Shown: positions 1 through 7,534 of the stretch, one piece after another | How positions within the stretch are numbered: position 1 is the stretch's first letter | How the letters are laid out: every line of letters starts with the position of its first letter | Assembly: GCA_902786355.1 (NCBI GenBank) | Contig: CADABZ010000012.1 | Span: forward strand, 402-64,401 | Reading direction: 5' to 3' | Source of the DNA: an uncultured Eubacteriales bacterium | Lineage (GTDB): Bacteria; Bacillota; Clostridia; Peptostreptococcales; Anaerovoracaceae | Length of the DNA stretch: 64,000 bases | Translations under genes and position numbers: made by a program | Notes under the pieces: generated by a model | The model's database searches: none | What the model was told of the DNA's origin: nothing | The model's input: the letters and a program-made list of their open reading frames with translations, nothing else

Positions 1-2
1 GC

Positions 3-95
3 CTTGAACGCCGTAATCTCAAGAATACCATTCTTCAGATGGGCGGTGCTCGGAATAAAGAAAGAGAGAAAAAACGATGTTTCATGACAATCTGA
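3..95 (+). CDS. possible 3' end of an upstream gene (partial)
   Basis: The reading frame starting at base 3 is open from the window edge to a TGA at 93-95 and encodes about 30 residues rich in Arg, Lys and Asn with the stretch ILQMGGARNK. It would overlap the start of the next gene by 19 bases. The length is too short to identify a family, and an open frame of this size can arise by chance, so this is only a candidate C-terminus. The other frame open from base 1 also stops within 90 bases. Confidence 0.25.
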   Translation, partial: LERRNLKNTILQMGGARNKEREKKRCFMTI

Positions 96-505
96 TAACC
101 CTTAGAAAACTGAAAAACATGACGCAGGAAGATATAGCTGATATAGTTGGCGTTTCCCGGCAGTCTGTAGCAAAGTGGGAAACCGGAGAAACTGTTCCCG
201 ATTTGGAGAAGTGTAAAAAACTGGCGGAAATATTTGAAGTGTCGCTTGATGACCTGGCTAATTATGAATCGGAGGATAGCATGGGTATGCCGCTTCCACC
301 AAAAGGGAAACATCTCTTCGGAATGGTAACTGTAGGTGATAAAGGGCAGATTGTGATTCCTGCTAAAGCAAGAAAGATTTTTGAGATTTCACCTGGAGAT
401 CAGTTGGTGGTACTTGGCGATGAAAGCCAAGGTCTTGCTATCATGAAATCAGAAAGCATCTTAGCCTTTGCCGATGCAGTCAGGAACGGAACAGTCGTAC
501 AGTAA
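77..505 (+). CDS. XRE-family HTH / SpoVT-AbrB fusion transcriptional regulator
   Basis: A 142-residue protein with two DNA-binding modules. Residues about 5-62 form a Cro/C1-type helix-turn-helix (LRKLKNMTQEDIADIVGVS, then the recognition-helix signature SRQSVAKWETG). Residues about 80-125 form a SpoVT/AbrB swapped-hairpin domain (VTVGDKGQIVIPAKARKIF). XRE proteins bind operators as dimers and AbrB domains also dimerise on DNA, so the product is probably a cytoplasmic repressor; this architecture is common in Clostridia. The start is the ATG at 77 behind a purine-rich stretch (AAAGAGAGAAAA). A good terminator follows at 571-609, so it is transcribed alone. Its target is unknown. Confidence 0.85.
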   Translation: MFHDNLITLRKLKNMTQEDIADIVGVSRQSVAKWETGETVPDLEKCKKLAEIFEVSLDDLANYESEDSMGMPLPPKGKHLFGMVTVGDKGQIVIPAKARKIFEISPGDQLVVLGDESQGLAIMKSESILAFADAVRNGTVVQ

Positions 506-570
506 CAAATAACGAGGCAATATCAACATAGTCGGCAACGAAGAATACAAGCCGGAAAAGTTAGCTGATC

Positions 571-609
571 AACAACTGGTGGAGAGTTTCCCCCATCAGT
601 TGTTTTTTT
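571..609 (+). terminator. Rho-independent terminator
   Basis: A 12-bp stem (571-582 with 593-604, one G-T wobble) is followed directly by seven T residues at 603-609. It ends the XRE/AbrB gene. Confidence 0.85.
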
Positions 610-745
610 ATAATGGACGAAAATGATACAATAAACATGACATATAGTTGTCGTGTTAGACTTGTTATGATGTGTAAGAAGCGCGGGACATTATCCGCAG
701 GAATGCCGAAGAAACATTAAAGATATATAAGGAGAATCAGTAACT

Positions 746-1384
746 ATGGCGTTTGATTTCAAGAAAGAATATAAAGAGTTCTATATGCCAAAGGGAACGC
801 CTTCCATTGTGACTGTTCCGAAGATGAATTTTATTGCGGTGCGCGGCAGCGGAAATCCTAACGATGAGGACGGGGAGTACAAGCAGTCGATAGGCCTTCT
901 GTATGGCATTGCTTATACGATCAAGATGAGTAAGAAGGGTGATCATCAGATCGAAGGATACTTCGATTATGTGGTGCCGCCACTTGAAGGATTCTGGTGG
1001 CAGGATGGTGTGATCGGCGTTGATTATTCCAATAAGGATTCTTTCCGGTGGATATCCGTTACTCGTTTGCCTGACTTTGTAACGAAAGAAGATTTTGACT
1101 GGGCTGTCAACGAAGCCACGAAAAAGAAGAAACAGGATTTCTCAAAGGTGGAATTCTTTTCCTATGATGAAGGTCTGTGTGTTCAGTGTATGCATATCGG
1201 GTCTTATGATGATGAGCCTGCAACAGTAGAGGCGATGCACAGATTTATGGAAGAGCAGGGATATGATCTTGATATCACGGATCATAGGTACCACCACGAG
1301 ATCTATCTGAGCGATGCGCGGAAAGTTGCACCGGAGAAGCTGAAGACAGTGATCCGTCATCCAATAAAAGTGAAAGGGAGTTGA
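746..1384 (+). CDS. GyrI-like small-molecule-binding protein
   Basis: A 212-residue soluble protein that matches the GyrI-like/SOUL-type ligand-binding family found in many Firmicutes. Visible family features are the N-terminal KKEYKEFYMPKGTPSIVTVP strand, the GSGNPN turn, the YGIAYTIK helix and the C-terminal HHEIYLSDARKVAPEKLKT segment. These proteins are related to the effector domains of AraC/MerR regulators such as BmrR, but this copy has no DNA-binding domain and may simply bind a hydrophobic ligand. The start ATG is preceded by AAGGAG at about 729-734. It is followed by the acetyltransferase after 4 bases, whose RBS lies inside this gene, so the two are co-transcribed. The function is inferred from family resemblance only. 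Confidence 0.8.
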   Translation: MAFDFKKEYKEFYMPKGTPSIVTVPKMNFIAVRGSGNPNDEDGEYKQSIGLLYGIAYTIKMSKKGDHQIEGYFDYVVPPLEGFWWQDGVIGVDYSNKDSFRWISVTRLPDFVTKEDFDWAVNEATKKKKQDFSKVEFFSYDEGLCVQCMHIGSYDDEPATVEAMHRFMEEQGYDLDITDHRYHHEIYLSDARKVAPEKLKTVIRHPIKVKGS

Positions 1385-1388
1385 TCTT

Positions 1389-2165
1389 ATGGAGTACATC
1401 AGAGTTACAAAAGACAATCTGGAAAAAGAGCACATCTGCTGTGCCATTTCCAATAATAATGATGTCCAGGTTTCCATTTCCAATAATAATGATGTCCAGG
1501 TTTCATCGAAGAAGGCATGGCTGTCTGACAGATTTGATGAGGGTCTTGTCTTTCTGAAGAGCGTGGAGCGCGGAAAGTGTTTTATTGAATATATCCCGGC
1601 TGAGTATGCATGGGTGCCGATCAGTGCCGATGGATATATGTATATCGACTGTCTGTGGGTGTCCGGTTCTTTCAAGGGGCATGGATACTCTACAGATCTA
1701 CTGGATGCCTGTATCGAAGACAGTAAAGAAAAGGGGAAAAAAGGGCTGTGTATACTGGCAGCAGCTAAGAAGAAGCCTTTCCTTGCTGATCCAAAGTTCC
1801 TAAAATATAAGGGCTTTACCGTATGTGATGAGGCGGACAATGGCATTCAGTTGTGGTACCTGCCATTTGTGACGGATGCAGACAAGCCTCATTTCAGGGA
1901 ATGTGCGAAGCATCCACATATAGAAGAGACAGGCTATGTACTGTATTACACCAGCCAGTGCCCATTCAATGCAAAATATGTTCCGGTATTGGAGCAGACA
2001 GCCAAAGAGAATGATATACCATTCCATGCGATCCATATCGAAAGCAGAGAAGAAGCGCAGAGTGCACCGACTCCGGTCACAAACTATGCGCTGTTCCATG
2101 ACGGAGAATACATTACGAATGAGCAGATGAACGACAAAAAGTTCCTTAAGCTCGTGAATGCATAG
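1389..2165 (+). CDS. GNAT N-acetyltransferase with YoaP-like C-terminal domain
   Basis: A 258-residue protein with an N-terminal GCN5-related acetyltransferase fold; the acetyl-CoA region includes YIDCLWVSGSFKGHGYSTDL, with the Q/RxxGxG/A-type loop appearing as GSFKGHGYS near residue 97. Residues about 170-258 form a thioredoxin-like C-terminal domain of the YoaP type containing TSQCPFNAKYVP. It presumably acetylates a small amine or peptide in the cytoplasm. It directly follows the GyrI-like gene and the two probably form one transcript. A perfect 30-bp in-frame tandem duplication at 1444-1503 adds ten residues (second copy of SNNNDVQVSI) near residues 19-38. Whether the longer protein is active is not known. 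Confidence 0.85.
   Translation: MEYIRVTKDNLEKEHICCAISNNNDVQVSISNNNDVQVSSKKAWLSDRFDEGLVFLKSVERGKCFIEYIPAEYAWVPISADGYMYIDCLWVSGSFKGHGYSTDLLDACIEDSKEKGKKGLCILAAAKKKPFLADPKFLKYKGFTVCDEADNGIQLWYLPFVTDADKPHFRECAKHPHIEETGYVLYYTSQCPFNAKYVPVLEQTAKENDIPFHAIHIESREEAQSAPTPVTNYALFHDGEYITNEQMNDKKFLKLVNA
1444..1503 (+). repeat. perfect 30-bp tandem duplication inside the acetyltransferase gene
   Basis: Bases 1444-1473 and 1474-1503 are identical. Since 30 is a multiple of three, the reading frame is kept and ten residues are repeated. The two perfect copies imply a recent duplication, probably by slippage. Confidence 0.95.
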
Positions 2166-2174
2166 GAGGCTCAT

Positions 2175-2252
2175 ATGGCATCAACAAAAGAATATCTGGA
2201 CTTTGTCCTTGAACAACTGTCAGAGCTGCCGGAAAAGAAAAAGAAGAAATAA
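2175..2252 (+). pseudogene. internally deleted TfoX N-terminal domain gene
   Basis: A 25-codon frame behind a good RBS (AGGAGG at 2164-2169). The first 16 residues, MASTKEYLDFVLEQLS, match the conserved start of TfoX N-terminal-domain proteins, and the last residues (ELPEKKKKK) match the Lys-rich tail typical of the same family; the roughly 80 residues that normally lie between are missing. The simplest reading is an in-frame internal deletion that removed the functional core. The gene follows the acetyltransferase by 9 bases, as expected for a former third gene of that operon. Family assignment rests on recollection of the conserved N-terminus. Confidence 0.65.
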
Positions 2253-2256
2253 AAAT

Positions 2257-2910
2257 ATGCTTGGAATCATTTCAGATACACATGGACTACTCAGGTCAGA
2301 AGTGATGGAAGCGCTTAAGGGATGCGATGTAATCCTTCACGGCGGGGACATTAACAGACAAGATATAATCGATCAGCTTGAAGAGATCGCACCGGTATAC
2401 GTTGTACGTGGAAACAATGACAAAGACTGGGCGGAGCATATTCCATTGTCCCTTGATCTTGAACTGGCAGGCATCCGCATATATATGACTCATAAGAAAA
2501 AAGACTTTCCATCAGATCTCAGCAATTATGATCTTGTTATATTCGGTCATTCTCATAAGTATGAAGAAAGCAGACAGGGTAAAACTATTCTGCTCAATCC
2601 CGGCAGCTGCGGGCCAAGGCGCTTTCACCAGGCAATAACAATGGCAGCTGCAGAAATAACCGAAAGCGGGATAACCATAACGCGCATAGAGATCCCTCAA
2701 AAGCATGCAGGGGTTCTTTCTAAAACCGGTACAGCTGATCTGAAAAAACAGATAGAAATAGTGATCAAAGAAACTCAGAAGAACAGAAGCCCTGAGGATA
2801 TTGCAAATAAATACGGATTCGATACAGCTCTGACTGAGCAGATAGCAAGACTCTATCTGACACATCCGGGAGTCGACGCAGATGGGATCATGACTAAAAT
2901 GGGGTACTGA
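2257..2910 (+). CDS. YfcE/MJ0936-family metallophosphoesterase
   Basis: A 217-residue phosphodiesterase-type protein starting at the ATG at 2257; the frame is open upstream to 2158 but the family N-terminus MLGIISDTHG begins here. Metal-binding motifs in order: DTH (residues 7-9), GDIN (about 29-32), GNND (about 50-53), TH near residue 75 and GHSH near residue 95. Family members hydrolyse phosphodiesters with Mn/Ni. About 60 residues beyond the usual 155-160 form a helical C-terminal extension of the type seen in Clostridia. No strong RBS is visible, so translation is probably coupled to the upstream frame, which ends only 4 bases earlier. Confidence 0.88.
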   Translation: MLGIISDTHGLLRSEVMEALKGCDVILHGGDINRQDIIDQLEEIAPVYVVRGNNDKDWAEHIPLSLDLELAGIRIYMTHKKKDFPSDLSNYDLVIFGHSHKYEESRQGKTILLNPGSCGPRRFHQAITMAAAEITESGITITRIEIPQKHAGVLSKTGTADLKKQIEIVIKETQKNRSPEDIANKYGFDTALTEQIARLYLTHPGVDADGIMTKMGY

Positions 2911-2913
2911 TAT

Positions 2914-3216
2914 ATGCAGAGTTTTTCGGTCACACAAACCTGCCAGAGTCGTAGTACCAACAAGAGAGCTGCAGAACAGGGGTTGGACAGATATGTCGAG
3001 ATGGATGTTGCACCGACTATAGCTGAAGGAATCGCGATTGGCAAACCTATGAGATCAGAAGAGATCCTTGAGTATGTTTACAAATACGATGTCAGGTCCA
3101 TCCATGCCAGGGAAGATGAGATTCTTGATGCCAGGGCAGCACTGGCAGAAAAAGGTGTTTACTGCGAACATACTACTGCAGCTAACTATGCAGCTTACCT
3201 TAACTATTGCAGATGA
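2914..3216 (+). pseudogene. C-terminal fragment of a threonine-synthase-like PLP lyase
   Basis: The frame encodes 100 residues, of which residues about 17-100 closely match the C-terminus of the intact PLP lyase encoded at 38475-39569 in this same window (shared blocks RAAEQGLD, PTIAEGIAIGKPMRS, HARED, YCEHTTAANY and AYLNYC). The catalytic N-terminal two thirds, including the zinc ribbon and PLP lysine, are absent, and the last 18 residues of the intact homologue are also lost. The copies differ at many positions, so this is an old remnant of a second paralogue rather than a recent duplicate. It probably makes no functional protein. Confidence 0.85.
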
Positions 3217-3261
3217 TAATACCGATAGTATCATGGATTCTGATATTCGGATAAATGACAG

Positions 3262-3299
3262 AACCCCTTTTACCAGAATGAGAATGGTAAAAGGGGTTT
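3262..3299. terminator. intrinsic terminator between convergent genes
   Basis: A perfect 14-bp stem (3262-3275 with 3285-3298) and a 9-base loop lie between the end of the PLP-lyase remnant on the plus strand and the end of the SDR gene on the minus strand. The T tract is weak on both sides, so it may act in both directions. Confidence 0.65.
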
Positions 3300-3356
3300 G
3301 TTATTATAGTGCGATTATCTTACGATCGATCAGCGATGTACAGGCTGTGTATAAGA

Positions 3357-4097
3357 TTAGCAGTCTACACCACCATCAACACGCAGAAGCTGTCCGTCTA
3401 CGAATGATGAATCGCTTGTTGCGAGGAACAGTGCAACTGTTGCGATCTCGCTGCCCTGACCAACGCGGCCAAGAGGTGAGCGGCTTGTCATGAAGTCAAC
3501 GACCGGGCCGCCTGCTTCGTCGAACATAGCAGTCATGATAGCACCAGGCTGAATGCCATTAACGTGGATTTCAGGTCCGAGCTCGAGAGCCATTGCTTTG
3601 GTAAGACCGTTCATAGCATGCTTGCTTGTGCAGTATGCGATTGGGCCCCAGTGAGCAGCGCAGCCAGCTACGGAAGAAGTGTTAATGATGTGGCCTTCGC
3701 CTTTTTCCTTCATGATCGGAGCGCAAAGCTTCGACAGAATGAATGCAGAAGTAACATTGACGTTCATTACCTGTGTGAACTCTTCTACGCTGAGCTCTGT
3801 GATCGGCTGCATGCTGATCATTCCGGCATTGTTGAAAAGAACGTCAACTGTGCCGTAAGCTTCCATGGCGGCGTCAAAAATCTTCTGAGGTGAGTTCAGA
3901 TCACTTGTATCAGCGATTACATACATTGCCTCGCCGCCATCTGCTTTGATCTTGTCAACTACAGCCTTAGCACGCTCTTCGTTACGTCCGGTAACTACAA
4001 CTTTAGCGCCTTCTTTTGCAAAGAGGTAAGCAGTGTCGCGTCCCATGCCCGATGTTGATCCAGTAATAATTGCAACTTTACCATCTAATTTTCCCAT
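3357..4097 (-). CDS. SDR-family NAD(P)-dependent oxidoreductase
   Basis: A 246-residue classical short-chain dehydrogenase. It has the cofactor motif TGSTSGMG (residues 12-19), NNAG (89-92), a catalytic Ser around 141-142, Tyr155 and Lys159 in YCTSK, and the PG motif near 184-185. The length is typical. It oxidises or reduces an alcohol/ketone pair with NAD(P); substrates in this family include sugars, polyols, steroids and acyl carrier derivatives, and nothing here specifies which. The start is set by a strong AAGGAGGGG RBS upstream. It stands alone on the minus strand between gene remnants, and an unrelated second SDR group occurs at 18.6 and 27.1 kb. Confidence 0.92.
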   Translation of the reverse strand: MGKLDGKVAIITGSTSGMGRDTAYLFAKEGAKVVVTGRNEERAKAVVDKIKADGGEAMYVIADTSDLNSPQKIFDAAMEAYGTVDVLFNNAGMISMQPITELSVEEFTQVMNVNVTSAFILSKLCAPIMKEKGEGHIINTSSVAGCAAHWGPIAYCTSKHAMNGLTKAMALELGPEIHVNGIQPGAIMTAMFDEAGGPVVDFMTSRSPLGRVGQGSEIATVALFLATSDSSFVDGQLLRVDGGVDC

Positions 4098-4250
4098 TAT
4101 AAGCCCCTCCTTAAAAAAATAGAAGTGAGTGAAACTTTCCTGATTTTATATACTTGTTTGGTCAATTAATACAGCACAATGTCATTTTAATGACGTATTC
4201 TCCGTAAAAATCCCGATTGCTATTAGCGGAGATTTCCGCGTCCTACCCGA

Positions 4251-4352
4251 AAAGGATGCGCGTACGGATTCGGGACCGAAGAAGAACTGAAGATGTGCGA
4301 TGCGGTAGCAAATACTCCGGGAAATATACCTGAAATCATTTACAATTGGTGA
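4251..4352 (+). pseudogene. possible C-terminal remnant of a HAD phosphatase
   Basis: In a 395-base stretch without an intact gene (4098-4492), one frame reads YGFGTEEELKMCDAV and continues to a TGA at 4350-4352. This resembles the end of phosphoglycolate-phosphatase-like HAD proteins; the intact HAD gene at 43634 in this window ends with WGYGSEEELKGAGADFF in the same place. No start or HAD core is present upstream, so if the match is real it is a decayed tail. The rest of the gap holds nothing recognisable. Confidence 0.35.
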
Positions 4353-4492
4353 GATCTGATTTACAATCTGATACTGAATCCTTGGCGCTGCCATCATATA
4401 ATCAACATAAAACGTATATACAGTCTTTACAGAAAAGACGTTAAATATAGAAAGCGGTTATTTTAATGCTTGTTTCAGATAAAAGGAGAATG

Positions 4493-5824
4493 ATGAAGAA
4501 GGCAATTGCTGTCATGTTGCTTTTAATACTTGCGATATCCTCTGCCGGCTTTGAAGTGTCGGCGGATTATGATGACCGCAGTGAAGATCATGAACATGAT
4601 AAGCGTTTTCGTAATTCTCTCATCGTGGATGGTGTCGATGTATCTTCTTATCAGGATGATGACACAGACTGGGAAGCCGCAAAGGCATCAGGAATAGATT
4701 TTGCTATAATGCGGATCTCCGTTACACTCAACAGATCGGGCAATATCGAGTACGATAAAAGTTTCAGGGAACACTACAATAATGCGAGAAGGGCCGGGAT
4801 GATGTGCGGCGCTTACGTATTCTCCCAGGCACTGGATGCTGAAGAGGGTGAAAGAGAGGCAGAATTTGCCATATCAAGACTTCGGGAACTTGGAATAGGG
4901 CCCGGAGATCTCATGCTGCCAATATATATGGACTATGAGTTCTTTAACAAGGGCGGAAGCAGACTCAGTGGACTCACAGAGAAGGACGCGGTCGCGGCTG
5001 CTCAGGCCTTCTGCAGAACTGTTCAGTCATATGGATATGATGCCGGTATATATGCTAATTCATATTTCTTCTCGAATTATCTGAATAATGGCCGGGACCT
5101 GCCTGATAATACAGACTTATGGATCGCTCAGTACAGCGACTCTATCAATTCAGAATGCAATTATACAAAATGGCAATACAGCAGCTCAGAAAAGCTTGAT
5201 GATACTGATTCCGGATCAGCCGGCAGAGTCGATATCAATTACTGGTATATTGATAAAGAGACCGAAGAATCGGCAGTAAATATCTGCGGAAACACCTATG
5301 TAGACTATTCAGGTGACCCGGTGCTGCCTGAATTCCGGATCCATTACAAAGGAAAACATCTTGTCAAAGGCGTGGACTACATTGTCGGAGGCATAAGGAA
5401 TATAGAAATAGGATCCGAAGCCTATGCGTATATCAAGGGCATAGGAGATTACGAGGGCTACGCACTTGTGCCTGTCAATATCAAGGACAGTCAATATGAT
5501 AAGATCAATCTTCCGTCAAAGGTCATCACCGGCACTAACCTGAAGAATACCGGTTATCTGGTGTATTCCGATACAGGAAGGACGACAATAGGCAAAATAC
5601 CTGAGGGAACGACCGTTGGAGAGCTGCTGTCTGATATAGAGATCTCCAGCGATGATTACTACACAGGAGTCATAGATTCTCAAGGTAACCGTCTGACAGA
5701 AAAGGAAAAAGTTGATTTCAGCAATATGATAGGCGTATTTAATTGCGAAGATGACACGCTTATCGGGACTATCGATATAGAGACTGAAACTGAAAAAGGA
5801 ATCAACCATCTGAGACACAAATAA
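4493..5824 (+). CDS. secreted GH25 lysozyme-like muramidase
   Basis: A 443-residue exported protein. The start at 4493 is preferred over ATGs at 4466 and 4490 because AGGAG at 4484-4488 is best spaced for it, and it yields a clean signal peptide (MKKAIAVMLLLILAISSAGF, cleavage near VSA at 24). The GH25 domain spans about residues 44-260: GVDVSSYQ with Asp49, the acidic pair in YMDYEFF (about 147-149), WIAQYS, and the terminal strand with VDINYWY. GH25 enzymes cleave the beta-1,4 bond after N-acetylmuramic acid. The C-terminal 180 residues look like two beta-rich modules of unknown type. No phage genes are nearby, so it is a cell-wall or competition enzyme rather than an endolysin. Confidence 0.88.
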   Translation: MKKAIAVMLLLILAISSAGFEVSADYDDRSEDHEHDKRFRNSLIVDGVDVSSYQDDDTDWEAAKASGIDFAIMRISVTLNRSGNIEYDKSFREHYNNARRAGMMCGAYVFSQALDAEEGEREAEFAISRLRELGIGPGDLMLPIYMDYEFFNKGGSRLSGLTEKDAVAAAQAFCRTVQSYGYDAGIYANSYFFSNYLNNGRDLPDNTDLWIAQYSDSINSECNYTKWQYSSSEKLDDTDSGSAGRVDINYWYIDKETEESAVNICGNTYVDYSGDPVLPEFRIHYKGKHLVKGVDYIVGGIRNIEIGSEAYAYIKGIGDYEGYALVPVNIKDSQYDKINLPSKVITGTNLKNTGYLVYSDTGRTTIGKIPEGTTVGELLSDIEISSDDYYTGVIDSQGNRLTEKEKVDFSNMIGVFNCEDDTLIGTIDIETETEKGINHLRHK

Positions 5825-5867
5825 CCGGACATTTTTGGCCGGCATGAGCTTTAATAATCGACCAGCA

Positions 5868-5905
5868 GAGGCAGTCACCTGAAAATAGTGGCTGCCTCTT
5901 TTTTT
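5868..5905 (+). terminator. Rho-independent terminator
   Basis: An 11-bp stem (5868-5878 with 5888-5898, one wobble) is followed by seven T residues; it ends the lysozyme gene. Confidence 0.85.
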
Positions 5906-5978
5906 GCAGCAGTGTCGGACAGCCGGATCGCTATGGTATTATATATCCGTACAGAACTCTGAACGGAAGGATAAAGAT

Positions 5979-6059
5979 AAGCGGTGAAGCAGCGCTGGTG
6001 GCTGTATCTGAGATAGTGGCCAGCCTGTAGAGGGCGTATGGGACTCTGAGAAACCGCTT
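5979..6059 (+). other. structured untranslated stretch, possible leader or small RNA
   Basis: The 288 bases between the lysozyme terminator and the next gene contain no convincing frame. The segments AAGCGGT (5979-5985) and ACCGCTT (6053-6059) are perfect inverse complements and would close an approximately 80-base multi-branched element with two CTGAGA boxes, followed by a short T run. No known riboswitch class was recognised. It may be a leader of the HTH/membrane gene, or chance. Confidence 0.25.
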
Positions 6060-6193
6060 TTGCATAAGGAAAGGCAAATTGCAACCGCCGGTTGACAGAT
6101 TGAAAAGCCTGATTGATAGAGTGCAACCCGTTAAAACTGTACATTAGAGGTGCAAAAGAACTACGGAAGACACTTTTATCAGGAGGATTCAAA

Positions 6194-7177
6194 ATGATAT
6201 TAGCAGACAAGATAATAGAGAACAGAAAGAAAAACGGATGGTCCCAGGAAGAACTTGCAGATAAGCTCGGTGTATCGAGACAGTCAGTGTCCAAGTGGGA
6301 AGGCGCTCAGGCAGTGCCGGACATGAAGAAGATAGTCATGCTGTCAGAGATTTTCGGAGTCAGTACAGATTATCTTCTGAGAGACGAGCTGGAAGCTGCA
6401 GATCCGGAAGAAACTGCACCGGTAGACAGGGGCCTCGAAGATGCTGTCAGAAGTGTATCAATGGAAGAAGCATCTTCATTCCTTGAACACAACGAGAGAG
6501 CAGCATCCAGGATATCCACAGGCGTGATGATGTGCATCCTTTCCCCTGTACTGATGATAGTGATCACCGGACTGGCTGAGGCGGGCTTCATCGGACTCGA
6601 AGAAGCTGTTGCCGGAGCATTCGGAACTGCGATTCTTATAATAATAGTAGCAACAGCCGTCGGCATGTTCATCAGAGAAAGCATGCGCGGAAAGCCGTAT
6701 GAATTCCTCGATAACACTCCGATCGATACAGAGTACGGTGTCAGCGGGATGGTAAAGGAACGCAGGGACGGTTATGCCGAGACACACAGCAGACTCCTGA
6801 TAATCGGAATAATGATGTGCATCATAGGCGCTGTTCCGACGATGATCATGGAGATGACGAAGTATTCCAACAATACGGACCTGCTTCCAATTGCCGGTGT
6901 TGCTGCGATGCTGATAATAGTAGCGGCTGGCGTTAAACTGATCGTTTTGACATGCATAAGACAGGGCGGCTATGACAGGCTTCTTGAAGAAGGCGACTAT
7001 ACCAGACTCAACAAGAGGGCCGGCAAGTATGACGGCATATACTGGGCTGTTGCAACTGCGGTATATCTTGGCTGGAGCTTTGTGACTATGCGCTGGGAGA
7101 TCACATGGATAGTCTGGCCTGTAGCAGGCGTGCTGTTCGCAGCATATCGTGAAGTAATGAAAGCGATCTGCAGATGA
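6194..7177 (+). CDS. XRE HTH regulator with multi-pass membrane C-terminus
   Basis: A 327-residue protein. The start at 6194 is set by AGGAGG at 6181-6186; a longer frame reaches 6113 but has no RBS. Residues 5-60 are a Cro/C1-type HTH (NGWSQEELADKLGVSRQSVS). After a linker of about 50 acidic residues come roughly six hydrophobic segments in three pairs (about 110-160, 205-265 and 280-320). This architecture, a cytoplasmic HTH tethered to the membrane, is frequent in Clostridia and is thought to couple a membrane signal to gene control, but ligand and targets are unknown. It is followed by a promoter-like sequence for the next unit, so it appears to be monocistronic. Confidence 0.88.
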   Translation: MILADKIIENRKKNGWSQEELADKLGVSRQSVSKWEGAQAVPDMKKIVMLSEIFGVSTDYLLRDELEAADPEETAPVDRGLEDAVRSVSMEEASSFLEHNERAASRISTGVMMCILSPVLMIVITGLAEAGFIGLEEAVAGAFGTAILIIIVATAVGMFIRESMRGKPYEFLDNTPIDTEYGVSGMVKERRDGYAETHSRLLIIGIMMCIIGAVPTMIMEMTKYSNNTDLLPIAGVAAMLIIVAAGVKLIVLTCIRQGGYDRLLEEGDYTRLNKRAGKYDGIYWAVATAVYLGWSFVTMRWEITWIVWPVAGVLFAAYREVMKAICR

Positions 7178-7221
7178 AGCGGACAGAACTGCGAGAAGCA
7201 AAAATTAAACTACAGGTAGAA

Positions 7222-7251
7222 TTTACAAATCCCTGCTGATTATGCTATATT
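7222..7251 (+). promoter_or_regulatory. predicted sigma-A promoter of the rtcB leader
   Basis: TTTACA at 7222-7227 and TATATT at 7246-7251 are separated by 18 bases; each hexamer matches five of six consensus positions. Transcription would begin near 7258 and run through the hairpin at 7273-7302. Confidence 0.55.
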
Positions 7252-7257
7252 CACAGA

Positions 7258-7534
7258 GGAAAAAAGAAGTTATGGCTGGTGCGTGGTATCACGCGCCGGC
7301 CAGTGCATATATTCAACCACAGAAAGAGGAAGACACAACACATGTTATATCTGAGATTTGCGCCGAAGAGCATAAGTGCGGAATCGAAACATCAGGGCAT
7401 TGATCTGATGGATCGCTTCTTTGTGTGCAAATTTGAGACAAGTATCGTGAGTGTGCGGCAAGTGATTTAGATGCCGGGCATATCAGAGAGAATCCAGATC
7501 CGCTTGTCTCATAACGAGATGAGCGGATTTTTTT
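7258..7534 (+). ncRNA. candidate structured leader RNA / small RNA upstream of rtcB
   Basis: The 412 bases before rtcB contain a promoter (7222-7251), a 13-bp hairpin with a GTAT loop (7273-7302, two wobbles), a smaller CATCAG/CTGATG hairpin near 7400, and a strong intrinsic terminator at 7498-7534. This defines a self-contained transcript of about 275 bases ending 55 bases before rtcB. No second promoter is obvious after the terminator, so rtcB may depend on read-through, which would make the element a conditional attenuator; alternatively it is an independent small RNA. A 42-codon frame at 7342-7470 lies inside it but has only a mediocre RBS. No T-box antiterminator sequence was found. Confidence 0.45.
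7498..7534 (+). terminator. Rho-independent terminator ahead of rtcB
   Basis: A 13-bp stem (7498-7510 with 7516-7528, two G-T wobbles), a 5-base loop and seven T residues. It lies upstream, not downstream, of rtcB and may serve as an attenuator. Confidence 0.85.

Noticed and set aside
1142-1846. Long open frame on the minus strand opposite the GyrI-like and acetyltransferase genes
   Set aside because: It overlaps two well-supported plus-strand genes, has no RBS and its product is a Ser/Phe-rich translation of antisense codons.
4493-5824. Prophage endolysin
   Set aside because: No holin, structural, terminase or integrase genes are near and the protein has a classical signal peptide.
7342-7470. 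42-codon protein in the rtcB leader
   Set aside because: Mediocre RBS, no recognisable features, and it overlaps strong RNA secondary structure; kept only as a note in the leader entry.
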